Made by a program: the position numbers and the translations under genes. From Neostapfia colusana (lineage: Eukaryota > Streptophyta > Magnoliopsida > Poales > Poaceae): a stretch of 64,000 bases of DNA. The notes under the pieces were generated by a model that did no database searches, was not told where the DNA came from, and saw only the letters and a program-made list of their open reading frames with translations. The DNA lies in contig JASWHV010000010.1 in the NCBI GenBank assembly GCA_030760725.1, forward strand, positions 39,189,760 through 39,253,759, in the 5' to 3' direction. Within the stretch, counting starts at the first letter, position 1; the number at the start of each line of letters is the position of its first letter. Shown here in pieces: positions 22,501 to 35,837 of the stretch.

Positions 22501-24006
22501 TACACCTCGGATTCTTGAACAAGATGGAAGTGATGGAACTCCACTCTTCATTGGAGCAAGATATAAGAGATGGCCAAGCAACAGATGAGGAGATCAAGGA
22601 GGTGAAGTAAAGGATCCGACGAGGAATAGAGAAGGATTTCAAGGAAGATGAGAAGGGTACGCTTTGACTAGGAAAGAGGATTTGTGTGCTTAACGTGAAG
22701 CACATCCGCGACATAATATTAAAAGAGGCACATGATTCACCGTATTCCATACATCCCAGAAGTACCAAGATGTACAAGGACCTGAAGACTTGTTATTGGT
22801 GGGATGGTATGAAGAGGGACAGCCGAATTTGTTGCGCTATGCGACGCATGGCAATGGGTGAAGGCCGAACATCAAAGACCCGCTGGATTGTTGCAACCCT
22901 TGTAGGTACCCGAGTGGAAGTGGGAAAACATAAGTATGGATTTCATCGTCGGGTTGCCACGTGCTCAGTCGGGATACGACTCCATCTGGGTTATCATGGA
23001 CCGATTGACGAAAACAGCTCATTTTCTCCCTGTAAGAGCCAAGTACAACGTTGCACAATTAGCCTAGTCGTACATGGAGCAAATCGTGTGCCGTCACGGA
23101 GTCCCGAGGAGGATAGTCTCAGATCGGGGTTCTCAGTTTACCTCTAGATTTTGGAGGAAGCTGCAGAAAGCTATGGGTACACGACTGGATTTTAGCTCCG
23201 CTTACCATCCGCAGACCGACGGGCAAACGGAAAGGACAAACCAAATTTTGGAGGACATGTTGAGAGCCTGCGCCTTGAAATATGGACGTAGTTGGGATAG
23301 GAGATTGCCGTATGTGGAATTCTCCTATAACAACAGCTATCAAGCCAGCTTGAAGATGTCACCTTTCGGAGCATTATATGGCATACGGTGTAGAACGCCG
23401 TTGTTTTGGAATGAGGCCGGAGAAAACCAAGTGTTTGGACCCGAAGTACTACAGGAAGGTGAAAAGCAAGTCCAAACGATACGGGAGAACTTAAACGCTG
23501 CTCGGTCACGATAGAAAGGCTATGCGGACAATAGACGAAGAAAGTTGACTTTCGAAGTCGGAGACTACATATACCTCAAGGTATCGCCTATCCGTGGCCA
23601 ACGATGTTTCAATGTCAAAGGCAAACTAGCACCTCGCTATATCGGACCATTCAAGATTTTAGATAAGCAAGGAGAAGTAGCCTATCAACTAGAGCTCCCA
23701 ACGCACCTCTCCGACGTACATGACGTGTTTCATGTATCTCAGCTCAAGAAGTGCTTGAGAGTGCCAGAAGAGGAAGTACCAATGGAAGATCTCGAACTTC
23801 AGGAGGACCTGACCTATGCAGAGCACCCTGTTCGAATTTTGGACGAAAAGGAAAGGGTCACAAGGAACAAAGTGATCCGATGGTGCAAGGTACAATGGAG
23901 CCATCACACCGAAGCTGAAGCAACATGGGAGCGTAAAGAAGACCTCAAGACAGAATTCCCTCATTCATTCTCTAATATCGAATCTCGAGGGCGAGATTCA
24001 ATTTAA
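19526..24006 (+). pseudogene. gag-pol of element B, heavily mutated
   Basis: The reading begins at ATG 19526 and follows the standard order. Visible parts are a Gag retrotransposon domain, zinc knuckle CFACGEPGHFASQC (20483-20524), protease DSGASHSF, reverse transcriptase (the catalytic motif reads FIHDIMVYS, with His replacing the first Asp), RNase H, integrase and a chromodomain with TEAEATWERKEDL. Stops occur at 19688-19690, 19862-19864, 20219-20221, 21371-21373, 21867-21869, 22608-22610 and 23512-23514. Frame breaks lie near 21520 and 22830-23070. The loss of an RT aspartate alone would abolish polymerase activity. Protein similarity to family 1 is clear but distant, so these are separate families of one clade. 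Confidence 0.92.
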
Positions 24007-24018
24007 GGGGGGTAGATT
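24003..24018 (+). other. Polypurine tract, element B
   Basis: TTAAGGGGGGTAGATT directly precedes the 3' LTR and overlaps the pol stop codon. Confidence 0.88.
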
Positions 24019-27000
24019 TGTGACACCCTCATTTATTGATTTCTGTATATATTCATGTTTTATAAACATTTTTATGAGATTGAAACAGAGAAGAATCAAA
24101 AGATAGCCAAAAGGAGCACATTTCAGTTCGCCTGGAGCGCCGTAGACATTTTCCGCAGGTTGCTGGCTACGTGGCAGGCTCGGGGCTCATCCCCGCAAAG
24201 GGGGAGAGGTCCGGCCCAGCTAGACACGTGTCGCTCTCGGAGCTCACCTCCGGGAGGTCCGACACTGCCAGACACGTGTCACCTCCGGAGCTCGCCTTCT
24301 GGAGGACCGACGCTGATGGGCACGTGTCGACCTCGGAGCTCTTCTCTGAGGAAAAGTGAAGTCCAGCGCTACTTGACGCGTGGCATTCTTGGAACTCACC
24401 TCAGGAGAGAGGGAGGTCCAGAATTGACACATGGCACCCCGGAGCCACCTCCGAAGAGAGGGGGAGGTCCGGAACTGACACGTGGCGTTCGTGGAGCTCC
24501 CCTCGGTTGAGAGGGGAGGTCCCGACCCACCAGACACGTGGCGCACGCGGAGCCCGCCTCTGAAGAGAGGGAGATTCCCGCCCGCCAGGATACGTGGCGC
24601 ACGGGGAGCCCGCCTCTGAGAAAGAGGAAGGTCTCGCTCGCTTGACTTGCGGCACAACCGGAGCTCGTCTTTGGGAAAAGGGAGACCAGGCCCCAGATGG
24701 ACACGTGGAGCTTCCGGAGCTCATCACCGCGTAAGGACGTGATTCTGAAGCGGTTTTTCTTCTGTATGCATGGGAATCCCTGGTACTGAGGAAACCGACA
24801 TGACTTCCACGATGTTACCGAACCAAATCGGCAAGAGATAAGTTGTTAAGATCCAAAAACAGTTTGAATAAGACTCTTATTCGAATTCCGATCAGATTAG
24901 TACTCTTCTCTTGCCGATTATAAATAGAACCAAAGACATTTGGCCGCAACCAAGAACTTCTTTTCCACCTCCTGAGCCAACAACTTAGGGTCATAGCCCC
25001 AGCTCGTCAAGTAAACCCCTTCGCCAAAGTACAACCGCTGGAGAGACCGCCGACGAGCCTAGATTGCGATTTCCATCGCCGGAGGAAAACCCCGACGATC
25101 TGTCTCGCTAGGAAAAGGACCTCGAGACCAAGAAGAACGTAAGGTAGGTCTCCAATACTACCTTATGACATCATCACGTTTTCTTTGCATCTGTTCTTTG
25201 ATGATCCCTTTCGAACAAAAGCTTTTTTATGGACAGATCACGTGTTGATCGGTTTGATCTAGAGTCAAGATCATCGCCATGTCCACATTTGATCCGAACA
25301 CCTCTGTTCATCATATAACCCATGCAAACCGTGCAAGAACACGTACAAACTGATCTAATAGAAACTGATCATAGGATAGCATGCATATGCATCATCGCAT
25401 CTAGTTAAAGTTTGTGCATGATATTGATTGTTGTGAATCTTGTATGTGCGTGATCGCGAATAGAAGGACAAGCCCAGGGAGCTACCTATGACGGACTACA
25501 ACAACAATATTTTGAACAACCAGAACTGCCAGAACAAGGCAAGTGCCCCTTGACCATATTGATCCTATGTTTTGAAAAACTGTTTTGTTAGAAAAAGGGT
25601 GTGGGTGCTGAGTCAAACATGATGGGAAACCCTTTTATAGGAGTTTACTAGTTTTTTTTAAACCACCCTTGTCGCCAGGAAAGTTTATGAGTTGGGTATG
25701 GTTTTTGCTTTTATGCTTCGCTGAGTCCATGGGATTGGGAAGCGAGATAGATGTGTCTAGCTAACTGCACTCGTAATGATAATGAGAAACTGATGTTGTT
25801 AATGAACATGGATCAGAGGGAGATCTAGGCAAGCCTGGGTTTGTGAATGAGGTAGCCTGAAATGGTGGTTACTTGCCATAGATCTAAGGACCGGTTCATG
25901 CGAGCACATGCAAGGATAACAGTGCCACCACAAGGCCAAGTATGGGTGCGGCTTAGCTGACTAATTAGGCAAGTTACTAGATTGCTATGGACTGTGGAAG
26001 GCGCGGGGAATGGGAGTCGAGTGAGGACTGCCCTGGGAACTGCATGGCACAAGATGGGGCCCGTGGGTGGGACAATTGGAGATTCTATCCTGCCGGTGAA
26101 ACCTTAGTGAGTTCATACATTTAGTAGCCCCTTTGTAAAGGTTATTTTGTGATCTCTTGGCCATACACCGACGGTTGTGTACTGGTATAATGGAGGTTCT
26201 GCAGTCGCCGACGGGTGACGAAATCACAAACTTGTGGGTAAAGAGGTGCAAACTCTGCAGAGTCTAGAACTATCATGATAGCCGAGCTTACGGTCACGAG
26301 CGCCTGGCCAACTTCCATGATTAGTTGGATGGTTATTTTGGGATGGTTTTGGATGGTTTTGGTTATGGTTTGATTTTCTTTTGGTTTTCGGGACTGTTGA
26401 GTGTAGGTGATAAGATTGGTTGCATGACTGTTGAGTCATAGCAACGAGATTGGTCTCGGTGAGGGACGGAAATTGTTCATGAGATGAAATGGTAGCGAAT
26501 ACGGGATGGTATTCGTGAGATGGTAGTGAATACGAGAAGGTATTCGTAAGCAAGAATGAAGTTGATTAATGTCTTGTTGGACATGAAAAGTGATGAACAT
26601 AATGGAGGTATAGTTAGTATTTTAATACATGTTGGGAATTACGTTCACTTAAAGTTAAGTTGCTGTTTTATTGTGGTCTTTGATAAATAACTTTGCTTTC
26701 TGCAATGAGCCTTTTTATACCTACTTTGTTGTGAGCTACATATCATATTTTCCGCACTTGCTGAGTACATCATTGTACTCAAACTTGCATTATTATATCA
26801 TCATTAGCAACAGGAGAAGATTACTATGAAGACCAGGTGGAGCTTTAGGCGTTTAATCTGTCCTCAACCTTGCCTGTGGGGATGGAGTAGAGATGGAGCC
26901 GCCGCTGCTGCCTAGATTGCTTCCGTGCTAATTGGAAGACTTCCGCTGCATAGAAATAAGACTTCCGCTGTAAGATTAGACTTCCGCTGCCAAGCTAAGT

Positions 27001-27158
27001 CCAAGACTCATGAAACCTTGTAATAAACTCTTTTATACGTGGTTATATATATTCTGAAATTCAGTTTGTGGATGATGTGTATATGTGTGATGAACATCCT
27101 GGGCACACATATGCATCAGTTCTCGGTTTCGTGGTTTTTCCATGAAATTGAAGGCGTC
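24019..27158 (+). repeat. 3' LTR of element B
   Basis: It pairs with 15855-18993 and carries the same parts: a G-box unit array (about 24220-24715), TATA box at 24919-24926, donor-like AAG|GTAGGT at 25143/25144, putative exons at 25467-25538 and 26814-26848, and a stem-loop at 26762-26781. It lacks the last three bases (ACA) and is joined directly to the inverted LTR of C. Confidence 0.93.
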
Positions 27159-30129
27159 TGTGACGCCCTCAATTCTGTGGAAAACCACGGAAACCGAGAA
27201 CTAATGCATATGTGTGCCCAGAATGTTCATCACACATACACATATGCTCCACAAACTGAATTCAGATTATATATTTCTACGAATAACAGAGTTTATTACA
27301 ATATCTCATGAGTTTTGGACTCATGCTCACAGCGGAAGTCTTTATTTCTATGCAGCGGAAGTCTTTATTCTAATGCGGAAGCAAATCTAAGCAGCAAATG
27401 GCTCCATCTCTATTCCATTCCCACAGGCAAGGTTGAGAACAGATCACACGCCTTAATGCTCCACTTGGTCTTCATAGTAGTCTTCTCCTGCTGCTGATGA
27501 TGAAATAATAATGCGAGTTTGAGTACAATGATGTACTCAGCATGTGTGGGAAAATATGATATGAAGCTCATAGCAAGGTAGGTATAAAAAGGCTCATTTG
27601 CAGAAAAGCAAAGTTATTTATCAAAAGCATGATGAAACATCGACTTATCTTTAAGTGAATGTAATCCCATCATGTATTAAAATACCAATCATACCTCCGC
27701 TATGCTCATCACCTTCCATGTCACAATCAATCAACCTCATTCTCGCTCACGAATACCTCCTCGTATTCGCTACCATCTCACGAATACCATCCTGTATTCG
27801 CTACCCTCTCATGAATACCATCCTGTATTCGCTACCATTTCATCTCATAAATCAACTTCGTCTCCCACCGAGAGCAACCTTGTTGCCATGACTCAATAGT
27901 CATGCAACCCATCTTATCACCCAGACTCAACAGTCCCAAAACCAAACCATAACCAAACCATCCAAAACCATAACCAATAACCATCCCAACTAATCATGGC
28001 AGTTGGCCAGGCGCTCGTGACCGTAAGCTCGGCTATCATGGTAGTTTTAAGAACTCTGCAGAGTTTGCACCTCTTTACCCACAAGTTTGTGATTTTGTCA
28101 CCCGTCGGCGACTGCAGAACCTCCATTATACCAGTACACAACCGTCGGTGTATGGCCAAGAGATCACAAAAGAGCCTTTACAAAGGGGCTACTAGATGTA
28201 TGGACTCACTAAGGTTTCACCGGCAGGCTAGAATCTCCAATTCTCCCACCCACGGGCCCCCTCTTGTGCCATGCAGTTCCCAGGGCAGTCCTGACTCGAC
28301 TCCAATTCCCCGCGCCTTCCACAGTCCATAACACTCTAGCAACTTAGCTAATTACTCAGCTAAGCCGCACCCATACTTGGCCTTGTGGTGGCACTGTTAT
28401 CCTGGCATGTGCATGCATGAACCGGTCCTTAGATCTACGGCAAGTAAACCACCATCTCATGCTACCTCATTCACAAACCCTGCCTTGCCTAGATCTCCCT
28501 CCGATCCATGTCCATTATTAACATCAGTTTCTCATTATCATTATGAGTGCAGTTAGCTAGACACATCTATCTCGCTTCCCAATCCCATGGACTCAGGGAA
28601 GCATAAAAGTAAAAACCATACCCAACTCATAAACTTCCGAGGCAACAAGGGTGGTTTAACCAAAGCTAGTAAACTCCTATAAAAGGGTTTTCCATCATGT
28701 TTGACTCAGCAAACACACCTTTCGCAAAACAAAACAATTTTACTCAAAAGACATAGGATCAATATGGTCAAGGGGCACTTGCCTTGTTTCTGCGGTTCTG
28801 GTGGCTCTTGGATCTCGAAACCTTGTTGTTGCAGCTCGTCGTAAACAGCTCCCTGAGCTTTTCCTGCTATACAGGATCGGGCACATACAAGATTCACAAC
28901 AATCAATATCATGCACAAATTTTAACTAGATGCAATGATGCATATGCATGCTATCCCATGATCAGCTTTATTATTATATTTTTTACGTGTTCTTGCATGG
29001 CTTTATGATGAACAGGGGTGTTCAGATAAGATGTGGACGTGGCGATGACCTTGTCTTTAGATCAACCCGATCAACAAGTGATCTGTCCACGAGAAAGCTT
29101 CTGTTCGAAAGGAATCGAAGAACAGATGCAAAGAAAACACAACGATGTTGTAAGGTGGTATTGGAGACCTACCTTACGTTCTTCTCGGTCTCAGGCCCTT
29201 CTCCGATCGTTGGGCTCTCTTCCGGTGATTTTCCTTGCTGAACTCCGGCGATGGCTTTCTCGGCGAGTTGGGAGCTAGGGCTCTAAGTCGTCGGCTCAGA
29301 AGTTGGAAAAGAAGTTTGTGGTTTTGGCCAGAGGTTCTGGGTTCTATTTATAATCGGGAAGAGAAGAGTCCTAATCTGATTGTATCGTGAATAAGAGTCC
29401 TATTCAGAACGTCGTTGAATCTTAACATCTTATCTTTAGTTGATTTGGTGCGGTAACATTGTGGAATCCAGGTCGGTTTCTTCTCCGTACCGATATTTCT
29501 ACGCGTACAGAATCCAAAACCGCTCCAGAACTCATTACCTCCGTGGTGATGAGCTCCGGAAGCTCCACGTGTCCATCGGGGCCTGGTCTCTCCTTTTCCA
29601 CAGAGACGAGCTCCGGTGGTGCCGCGTGTCAAGCGGGTGGGACCTCCCTTCTTCTTTGGAGGTTAGCTCCACGTGCGCCACGTATCCCGGCGGTCGGGAC
29701 CTCCTCTTTATTCGTAGGTGGCTCCGCACACGCCACGTGTCAGTTCCGGACCTTTCCTCTCTCCGGAGGTGGCTCCGGGTGCGCCACATATCCATTCCGG
29801 ACCTCCTCTCTTCGGAGCTGAGCTCCGTAAATGCCACGCGTCAAGTAGCGCCGGACTTTCCTTTTTCCTCAGAGATGAGCTCCGAGGTAAACACGTGTCC
29901 AATAGTGACGGACCTCCTGGAGATAAGCTTCGGTGACGACGCGTGTCCAATAGAACCGGACCTCTCGGAGGTGAGCTCCGAGATCGACACGTATCTGGCG
30001 CTCTCGGTGAACTGGACTCGGCTCTTATTGGCTATCTTTTTGACATTTTTCTCTATTCCTACTTCTCTTAAAATATTTTCTCTTCATAAAACATGAATAT
30101 ATGCTGAAACCAGAAATGAGGGTGTCACA
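27159..30129 (-). repeat. 3' LTR of element C (2971 bp)
   Basis: Read on the minus strand it starts TGTGACACCCTCA at 30129 and ends GAGGGCGTCACA at 27159. It carries G-box sites between about 29560 and 29995, a leader whose donor region is near 29170, the longer 81-nt exon 2 (28783-28863), exon 3 (27453-27487, stop TAA instead of TAG) and the stem-loop at 27520-27539. Confidence 0.93.
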
Positions 30130-30148
30130 AATCTACCCCCCTTAAATT
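30130..30148 (-). other. Polypurine tract, element C
   Basis: On the minus strand AAGGGGGGTAGATT lies directly before the LTR start. It overlaps the pol stop codon at 30142-30144. Confidence 0.88.
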
Positions 30149-32357
30149 GAATCTCGCCCTCGAGATTCGTTAGTAGAGAACAGATAAGGAAATTCTGCCT
30201 TGATTTCTTCTTCACGCTCCCATGTGGCTTCATCTTCGGTGTGATGTCTCCATTATACCTTGCACCATCGGATCACTTTGTTCCTGGTGACCCTTTCTTT
30301 TACGTCCAAAATTCGGACAGGATGCTCCGTATAGGTCAGGTCTTCTTGAATTTCAAGCTCTTCCATTGGTATTTGTTCCTCTGGTATTCTCAAGCACTTC
30401 TTGAGCTGGGATACATGAAACACGTCATGTACGTCAGAGAGATATGTTGGGAGCTCTAATTGATAGGCTACTTCTCCTCGCTTGTCCAAAATCTTAAATG
30501 TTCCGATGTAGCGAGGTGCTAGCTTGCCTTTGACGTTGAAACATCATTGGCCTCGGATAGGCGGTACCTTAAGGTATATGAAGTCTCCTACTTCGAAAGT
30601 TAACTTCCTTCGCCTATTGTTCGCATAGCCTTTCTGTCATGACTGAGCAGCCTTTAAGTTCTCCCGTATTGTTTGGACTTGTTTTTCAGCTTCTTGTAGC
30701 ACTTCAAGTCCAAACACTTGGTTTTCTCCGGTTTCGTTCCAAAACAGCGGTGTTCTACACCGTCTACCATATAATGCTTCGAAAGGCGACATCTTAAAGC
30801 TAGCTTGATAGCTGTTGTTATAGGCGAATTCGGCGTACGGTAAACTCATATCCCAACTACGCCCACGTTTCAAGGCGCAAGCTCTCAACATATCCTCCAG
30901 AATTTGGTTTGTCCTTTCGGTTTGCCCATCGGTTTGTGGGTGATAGGCGGAGCTAAAATCCAGTCGTGTACCCATGGCTTTCTGCAGCTTCCTCTAGAAT
31001 CTAGAGGTAAACTGAGAACCTCGATCTGAGACTATCCTCTTCGGGACTCCATGACGGCACACGATCTACTCCATGTACAACTCGGCTAATTGTGCAATGT
31101 TGTAATTGGCCCTTATAGGGATAAAATGGGCTGTTTTTGTCAATCGGTCCATGATAACCCAGATGGAGTCATAACCCGACTGAGTACGTGGCAAACCGAC
31201 GATGAAGTCCATGCTGATGTCCTCCCACTTCCATTTGGGTACCTTCAAGGGTTGCAACAATCCAGCGGGTCTTTGATGTTCAGCCTTCACCCGTTGGCAT
31301 GTGTTGCATAGGGCAACGTATTTGGCTATGTCCCTTTTCATACCATCCCACCAATAACAAGTCTTCAAGTCCTTGTACATTTTGGTACTTCCGGGATGTA
31401 TGGAATAGGGTGAATCATGTGCCTCCTTCAATATCATGTCACGGACGTGCTCCACGTTAGGCACACAAATCCTTTTTCCTAGCAAAAGCGTACCCTTCTC
31501 ATCTTCTTTGAAATACTTCTCTATTCCTTGTCGGATCCTTTCCTTGATCTCCTGATCCATTGCTTGGCCATCTATTATCTCTTGCTCCAATGAAGAGTGG
31601 ATCTCCATCATTTCCATGTTGTTCAAGAATCCGAAGTATAACCGTTTGAACTCCTTACATAGTTCCGGTGGTAGCTCCCGGACCGTGAGTTGGTGACATG
31701 CTCCCTTTCGGCTCAATGCATCCGCTACCACATTGGCCTTCCCAGGGTGATAGTTGATTCCAACATCGTAATCCTTGATAAGTTCCAACCATCGACGTTG
31801 CCTCAAATTCAAGTCCGTTTGTGTAAATATGTACTTGAGGCTTTTATGATCCGTAGAGATCTCACATCGATGACCAAGGATATAATGTCTCCAAATCTTC
31901 AATGCATGCACTACTGCTGCTAGCTCCAAATCATGTGTAGGATAATTGAGCTCATGCTTCTTTAATTGTCGTGAGGCATAGTCTACCACTTGTCCTTCAT
32001 GCATATGCACACATCCGATCCCCTCTCTGGATGCGTCACAATATATGTCAAATCTCTTGCTTACGTCCGGCAATACCAAAACCGGTGCTGTGGTTAGCCT
32101 TTTCTTGAGTTCCTCAAAACTTTCTTGGCATGCTGGTGTCCATCGAAAGGCTTTTCCCTTCATTAGAAACTCCGTCATAGGCTTTGCTATCTTAGAGAAG
32201 TCTTTGATGAATCTTCGATAGTATCCAGCCATCCCAAGAAAACTCCGTATATCCCTCACGTTTTGCGGTTGGTCCCACTTTAGAACATCTCTCACTTTAC
32301 CGGAGTCAACCGATACCCCTTCTTCGGAGATAATGTGGGCTAGGAACCATATTTCCT
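30142..32357 (-). pseudogene. pol of element C, 3' part (end of RT, RNase H, integrase, chromodomain)
   Basis: The minus-strand segment reads from the late reverse transcriptase region (interrupted at 32357 by D) through RNase H (YCDASREGIGCV), the integrase zinc finger and catalytic core (MDFIVGLPRTQ) to the chromodomain-like end. Open segments are 31066-32357, 30637-30975 and 30253-30489, with stops or frameshifts between them. It is the same family as B but in opposite orientation and separately decayed. Its 5' continuation is at 57746-59684. Confidence 0.92.
32353..32357. repeat. Target-site duplication of D, left copy (TTCCT)
   Basis: TTCCT occurs directly before D's left LTR end and again at 57741-57745 after its right end. 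Joining the flanks restores an uninterrupted stretch of C pol homologous to B. Confidence 0.95.
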
Positions 32358-35300
32358 TGTCACACCCGGTTTTTCCGAAGAACAACCAAGTGAATATCAC
32401 ATGTATGCCAGGATCATTTTCTCATACATGTGATGACAAATAGTGAGGCATCATTTATTACAAGCCAGGTGTCGAATATAAGTAAGTCTTACATAGTAAA
32501 TGTCTCATAGGACAATAATAAGTTCATCACAAGTAAATAGACTAGCAGCGGAATATTATTCTTTAGGGCTCCATCACAGGCGTTGCCCGGGGGTCTTCAT
32601 GAACCTAAAATCCTTCCTCGGGTCCAAAATCTTGGTCATTATACACCACCTCATTATCTTGACCTGAGCAGCAATATAAACCAACAAATATGCAAGGTTG
32701 AGTACCAATGGTACTCAGCAAGTGTGGGAAAATTATATCATGCATGGCTAGAACAAGGAGAGGTTGAACTCATGGTTAAAGCACTACGCAATTAATACCT
32801 ATCACCTTAGCTTATTAAGCACCTACATTACTACACAGGTGAAATGGTCCAAATCTCCCATCCCATCATCATAACCAAATAACCATAACATCATTTCCAA
32901 TGTTAAGCTCCCCGCTTAACATCCACAACTTCCAAAAACCTTCACTCCTCTAATCATGAATAAGTCCAGGCCGCTCTTAACCGTGAGCACGGCTGTGAAG
33001 ACAGTTTTAACTCTGCAGAGTTTGCACCACTGTACCCACATGTAGTGATTTCATCCCCCGTTGCCGGGTGGACTAAAAGAACCTCCATTATGCCAGTGGC
33101 TACGATCCACATTCACACTTCCCAGGTGTGCGGCCAGGAGATCACTACGAAGCCTTTACAAAGGGATTCCGGACGAGCGTGGGCCCACTGAGGTTTCACC
33201 CCTAACAGCATACAAGAGGCTCCAACCCCGCTGCAGTGGCCCCCTCTTGAGCCTTGCGGTTCATATGGTAGTCCAGCTGACACCTATTCCCCGCACCATC
33301 CAACACACCCATACTACGCCGGGGATACACCTAATTAATTAGCCAAGCTGCCCCATCTCAGCATGTGGTTGGCACTGTAAAGCCGGGTTACATGCTCCAT
33401 GAACCGGTCCTTAGGATCCAGGCAAGTACTAAACACAAATCCAAGTCTCGTGCACCCAGCACACAACCAAAACATCCAACTTGCCTTGATCCCTACCTCT
33501 ACATAACTCACAATGTCTCATTCAAGAGTATGGTAATATAAACTGATGATTTCATATCCCAAATATCCCATTCTAAGCATGGCTAAGCATATGCATGGAA
33601 ATAAATGACATGACAAAATAAATCCCAACCCAAGCTTCAAGGAAACAAGGTGATGCAATTCTAGGGAAACTTCCTAGCATGGGTTTCATAATTAACTTGA
33701 CAATGCAAATAATTCTATCTACACATCCTAGCATAGGATCAAAGTGGTCAAGGACACTTGCCTCCTTCTTGCTGCTCTTGAAATGGGTAGTCCTGATCTT
33801 GGAAAGGGTTAACTTGCTCTTGAACAGGCTCTACTTCATATCATCACACATAGCAAAAGAAAAACAACAATCATAAGACATAGTTCACACTTCTACTTTA
33901 TACAAACCACACATTCACATTTATAAAAGTTCTTTACCATTATATGTGTTGGGGTTACTTTATGTGTGTTAAGTTGTGGCTTGCATGCACTTTTAACCAT
34001 GTATATATGATTCCTACTTTTGTGTCCACATTTATACTTACATACTATTTATATGGGTTTCCAATAAATTTCTTATATTCAACTACTACACCTTTTTACT
34101 ACCAAGTATGTAAGAAAAGTATTTTTCTTCTCCATATGTGTCTTCATAATTTCTATCAACCCTAAACTGAATCCTTTGTATTTTAGAAACTCCATTTATC
34201 ATTTACTAGTTGCTATATTTTCAGATTTATATTCCTATGCATAATTGTGTATTTTATTATAAAATTAGTAATACACATCACCTAAACAGTATAGGTTCTG
34301 GTCCTAAATAATCTAATAACATGTTTTGACCTTGGCTTCTGATGTAGATTGTTTCATAATTATTTTCCCTATTTTTCTATAACTATTCTTTACTTAAAAA
34401 TTGTGTCCCTATACTAATAAATGTGAATAATAAATGAAACAGATTCATTTCAGCCCAAAAATAGATTTTTATCTCACTCCAAAGTTTTCTAAGTACTGAG
34501 AAAGTTTTTAATTAATTTTGACAATTATGTTTGTCCCACTTTTTAATTTTTAAACACTAGTTACATATTCAATTTTTTAAATTAAATACTAGACAGGGCT
34601 AAAATAATGAATTCACCCCATTACAGGGTCTATAATATTATTTTCATAATTTCCAGGGGTCTAGCTACACTTATCAGAGGTATTTTTCCTAATTTTTATT
34701 AAGTCCAGGGGCTAAAACTGATTTTTAAATGAATTTACATGATTTTCTGGAGTTCCAGGGGCTAGATCTGAAATTTTCGGGGCTAGCTCTCAATTCCAGA
34801 GAACCCCAGGGGGTAGCACGTAAGAATTCCAGTCTTTATAATGCGGGGCTGACGTGGACCGTCCGATTTTAAACCGACGGCTGAGATTATAACATCGAAC
34901 CGGTACGCGGGGTTTTAAAGTCTACCGTGCGATTTAAAATAAACGGCGCACAAGCGGCCACGTCTCTTCGATCGAGCGCGGGCGGCGCTGCCGGCGGCGC
35001 ACGGCGGCGGGAAGCGGCGATCTCGCCGGAAAGTTTCGGATCCTCGAGAATTCTGACTAGAACTGTGATCTTATGGCCTAGATCGGTAGAGGGGAGGTCA
35101 GGGATCTCACCTCGGGGGTTTTCTCGAGCTCGGGGGTCCTGGAAAGTGATCGGCGGCGAGGTCCGAGGCAAAACCACGGCGAAGCTCGTCGGCGCTGGGT
35201 TTACACCGTAAGTCTTCGGGTTTTCTGCACCTGCAAAGTTCCCCGGAGGCGGTGGATCAAGACCAGCGAGTTAGATCAGAGTTTCCGAGCTTAGATCGGC

Positions 35301-35792
35301 CAGAATTCACCGGCGAAGTCTCGGTGCTCACCGGAGTGAAAATCGGCGATCACGTGGGAAAAACCGATCGGGGCTGGGGTTTGTATAGCCGGGGGAGGGC
35401 GGTGGGTCTGTTGCGATCGAGTTTCATTCGTTTGGGACCAGAATTCGGGCTGCGGGACGCGGAAATCCGGTCGGTTGCGATCGCGCGCGCGGGAGAGAGT
35501 CCGGGGTCGCGGGGTTAGGGATGACAGGCGGGTCCCACCTTTCTGTGAGAGACAGCGCGGCGCGCGCGGGGGCGGGCTGGCGCGGGGAAACTGGGCCGGC
35601 TGGCGGGTTTCGGCCCACTAGCCGGTTTTTTTTCCGTTTCTCTTTTTCTTTTTCCATTTCTTTTCTGTTTTGAGTATAATTTGAATTCCAGTTTGAATTT
35701 GAATTTTTGCAAAACATGCAACACATCCAAAAATTTCTAAATTCCCCTCTGAACATGGTTTAGGGTTTTGAATCAAAATTTGGGGTGTTACA
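32358..35792 (-). repeat. 3' LTR of element D (3435 bp)
   Basis: On the minus strand it runs from TGTAACACCCC at 35792 to GGGTGTGACA at 32358. The TATA box is mutated (TATACAAA near 35380), unlike the 5' LTR copy. Putative exons are at 33762-33833 and 32605-32663, and the stem-loop is at 32699-32717. Confidence 0.95.
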
Positions 35793-35809
35793 GCTCTACC
35801 CCCCTTAAA
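35793..35809 (-). other. Polypurine tract, element D
   Basis: On the minus strand CTTTTAAGGGGGGTAGAGC precedes the LTR start. Confidence 0.88.
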
Positions 35810-35837
35810 AGAAATCTCGTCCTCGAGATTGGTGTTT

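Larger units (their letters stand above)
15855..27158 (+). mobile_element. Element B: family 2 Ty3/gypsy chromovirus
   Basis: B has a 5' LTR (15855-18993), PBS, decayed gag-pol, polypurine tract and 3' LTR (24019-27158). It inserted in LTR fragment H. The 3' LTR ends GGCGTC instead of GGCGTCACA and directly abuts the inverted LTR of element C, so the terminal ACA and the right-hand target duplication are missing here. LTR-LTR divergence is several percent by eye, clearly more than in A, D or E. There is no ORF0: the PBS-gag gap is only about 0.5 kb. Confidence 0.93.
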
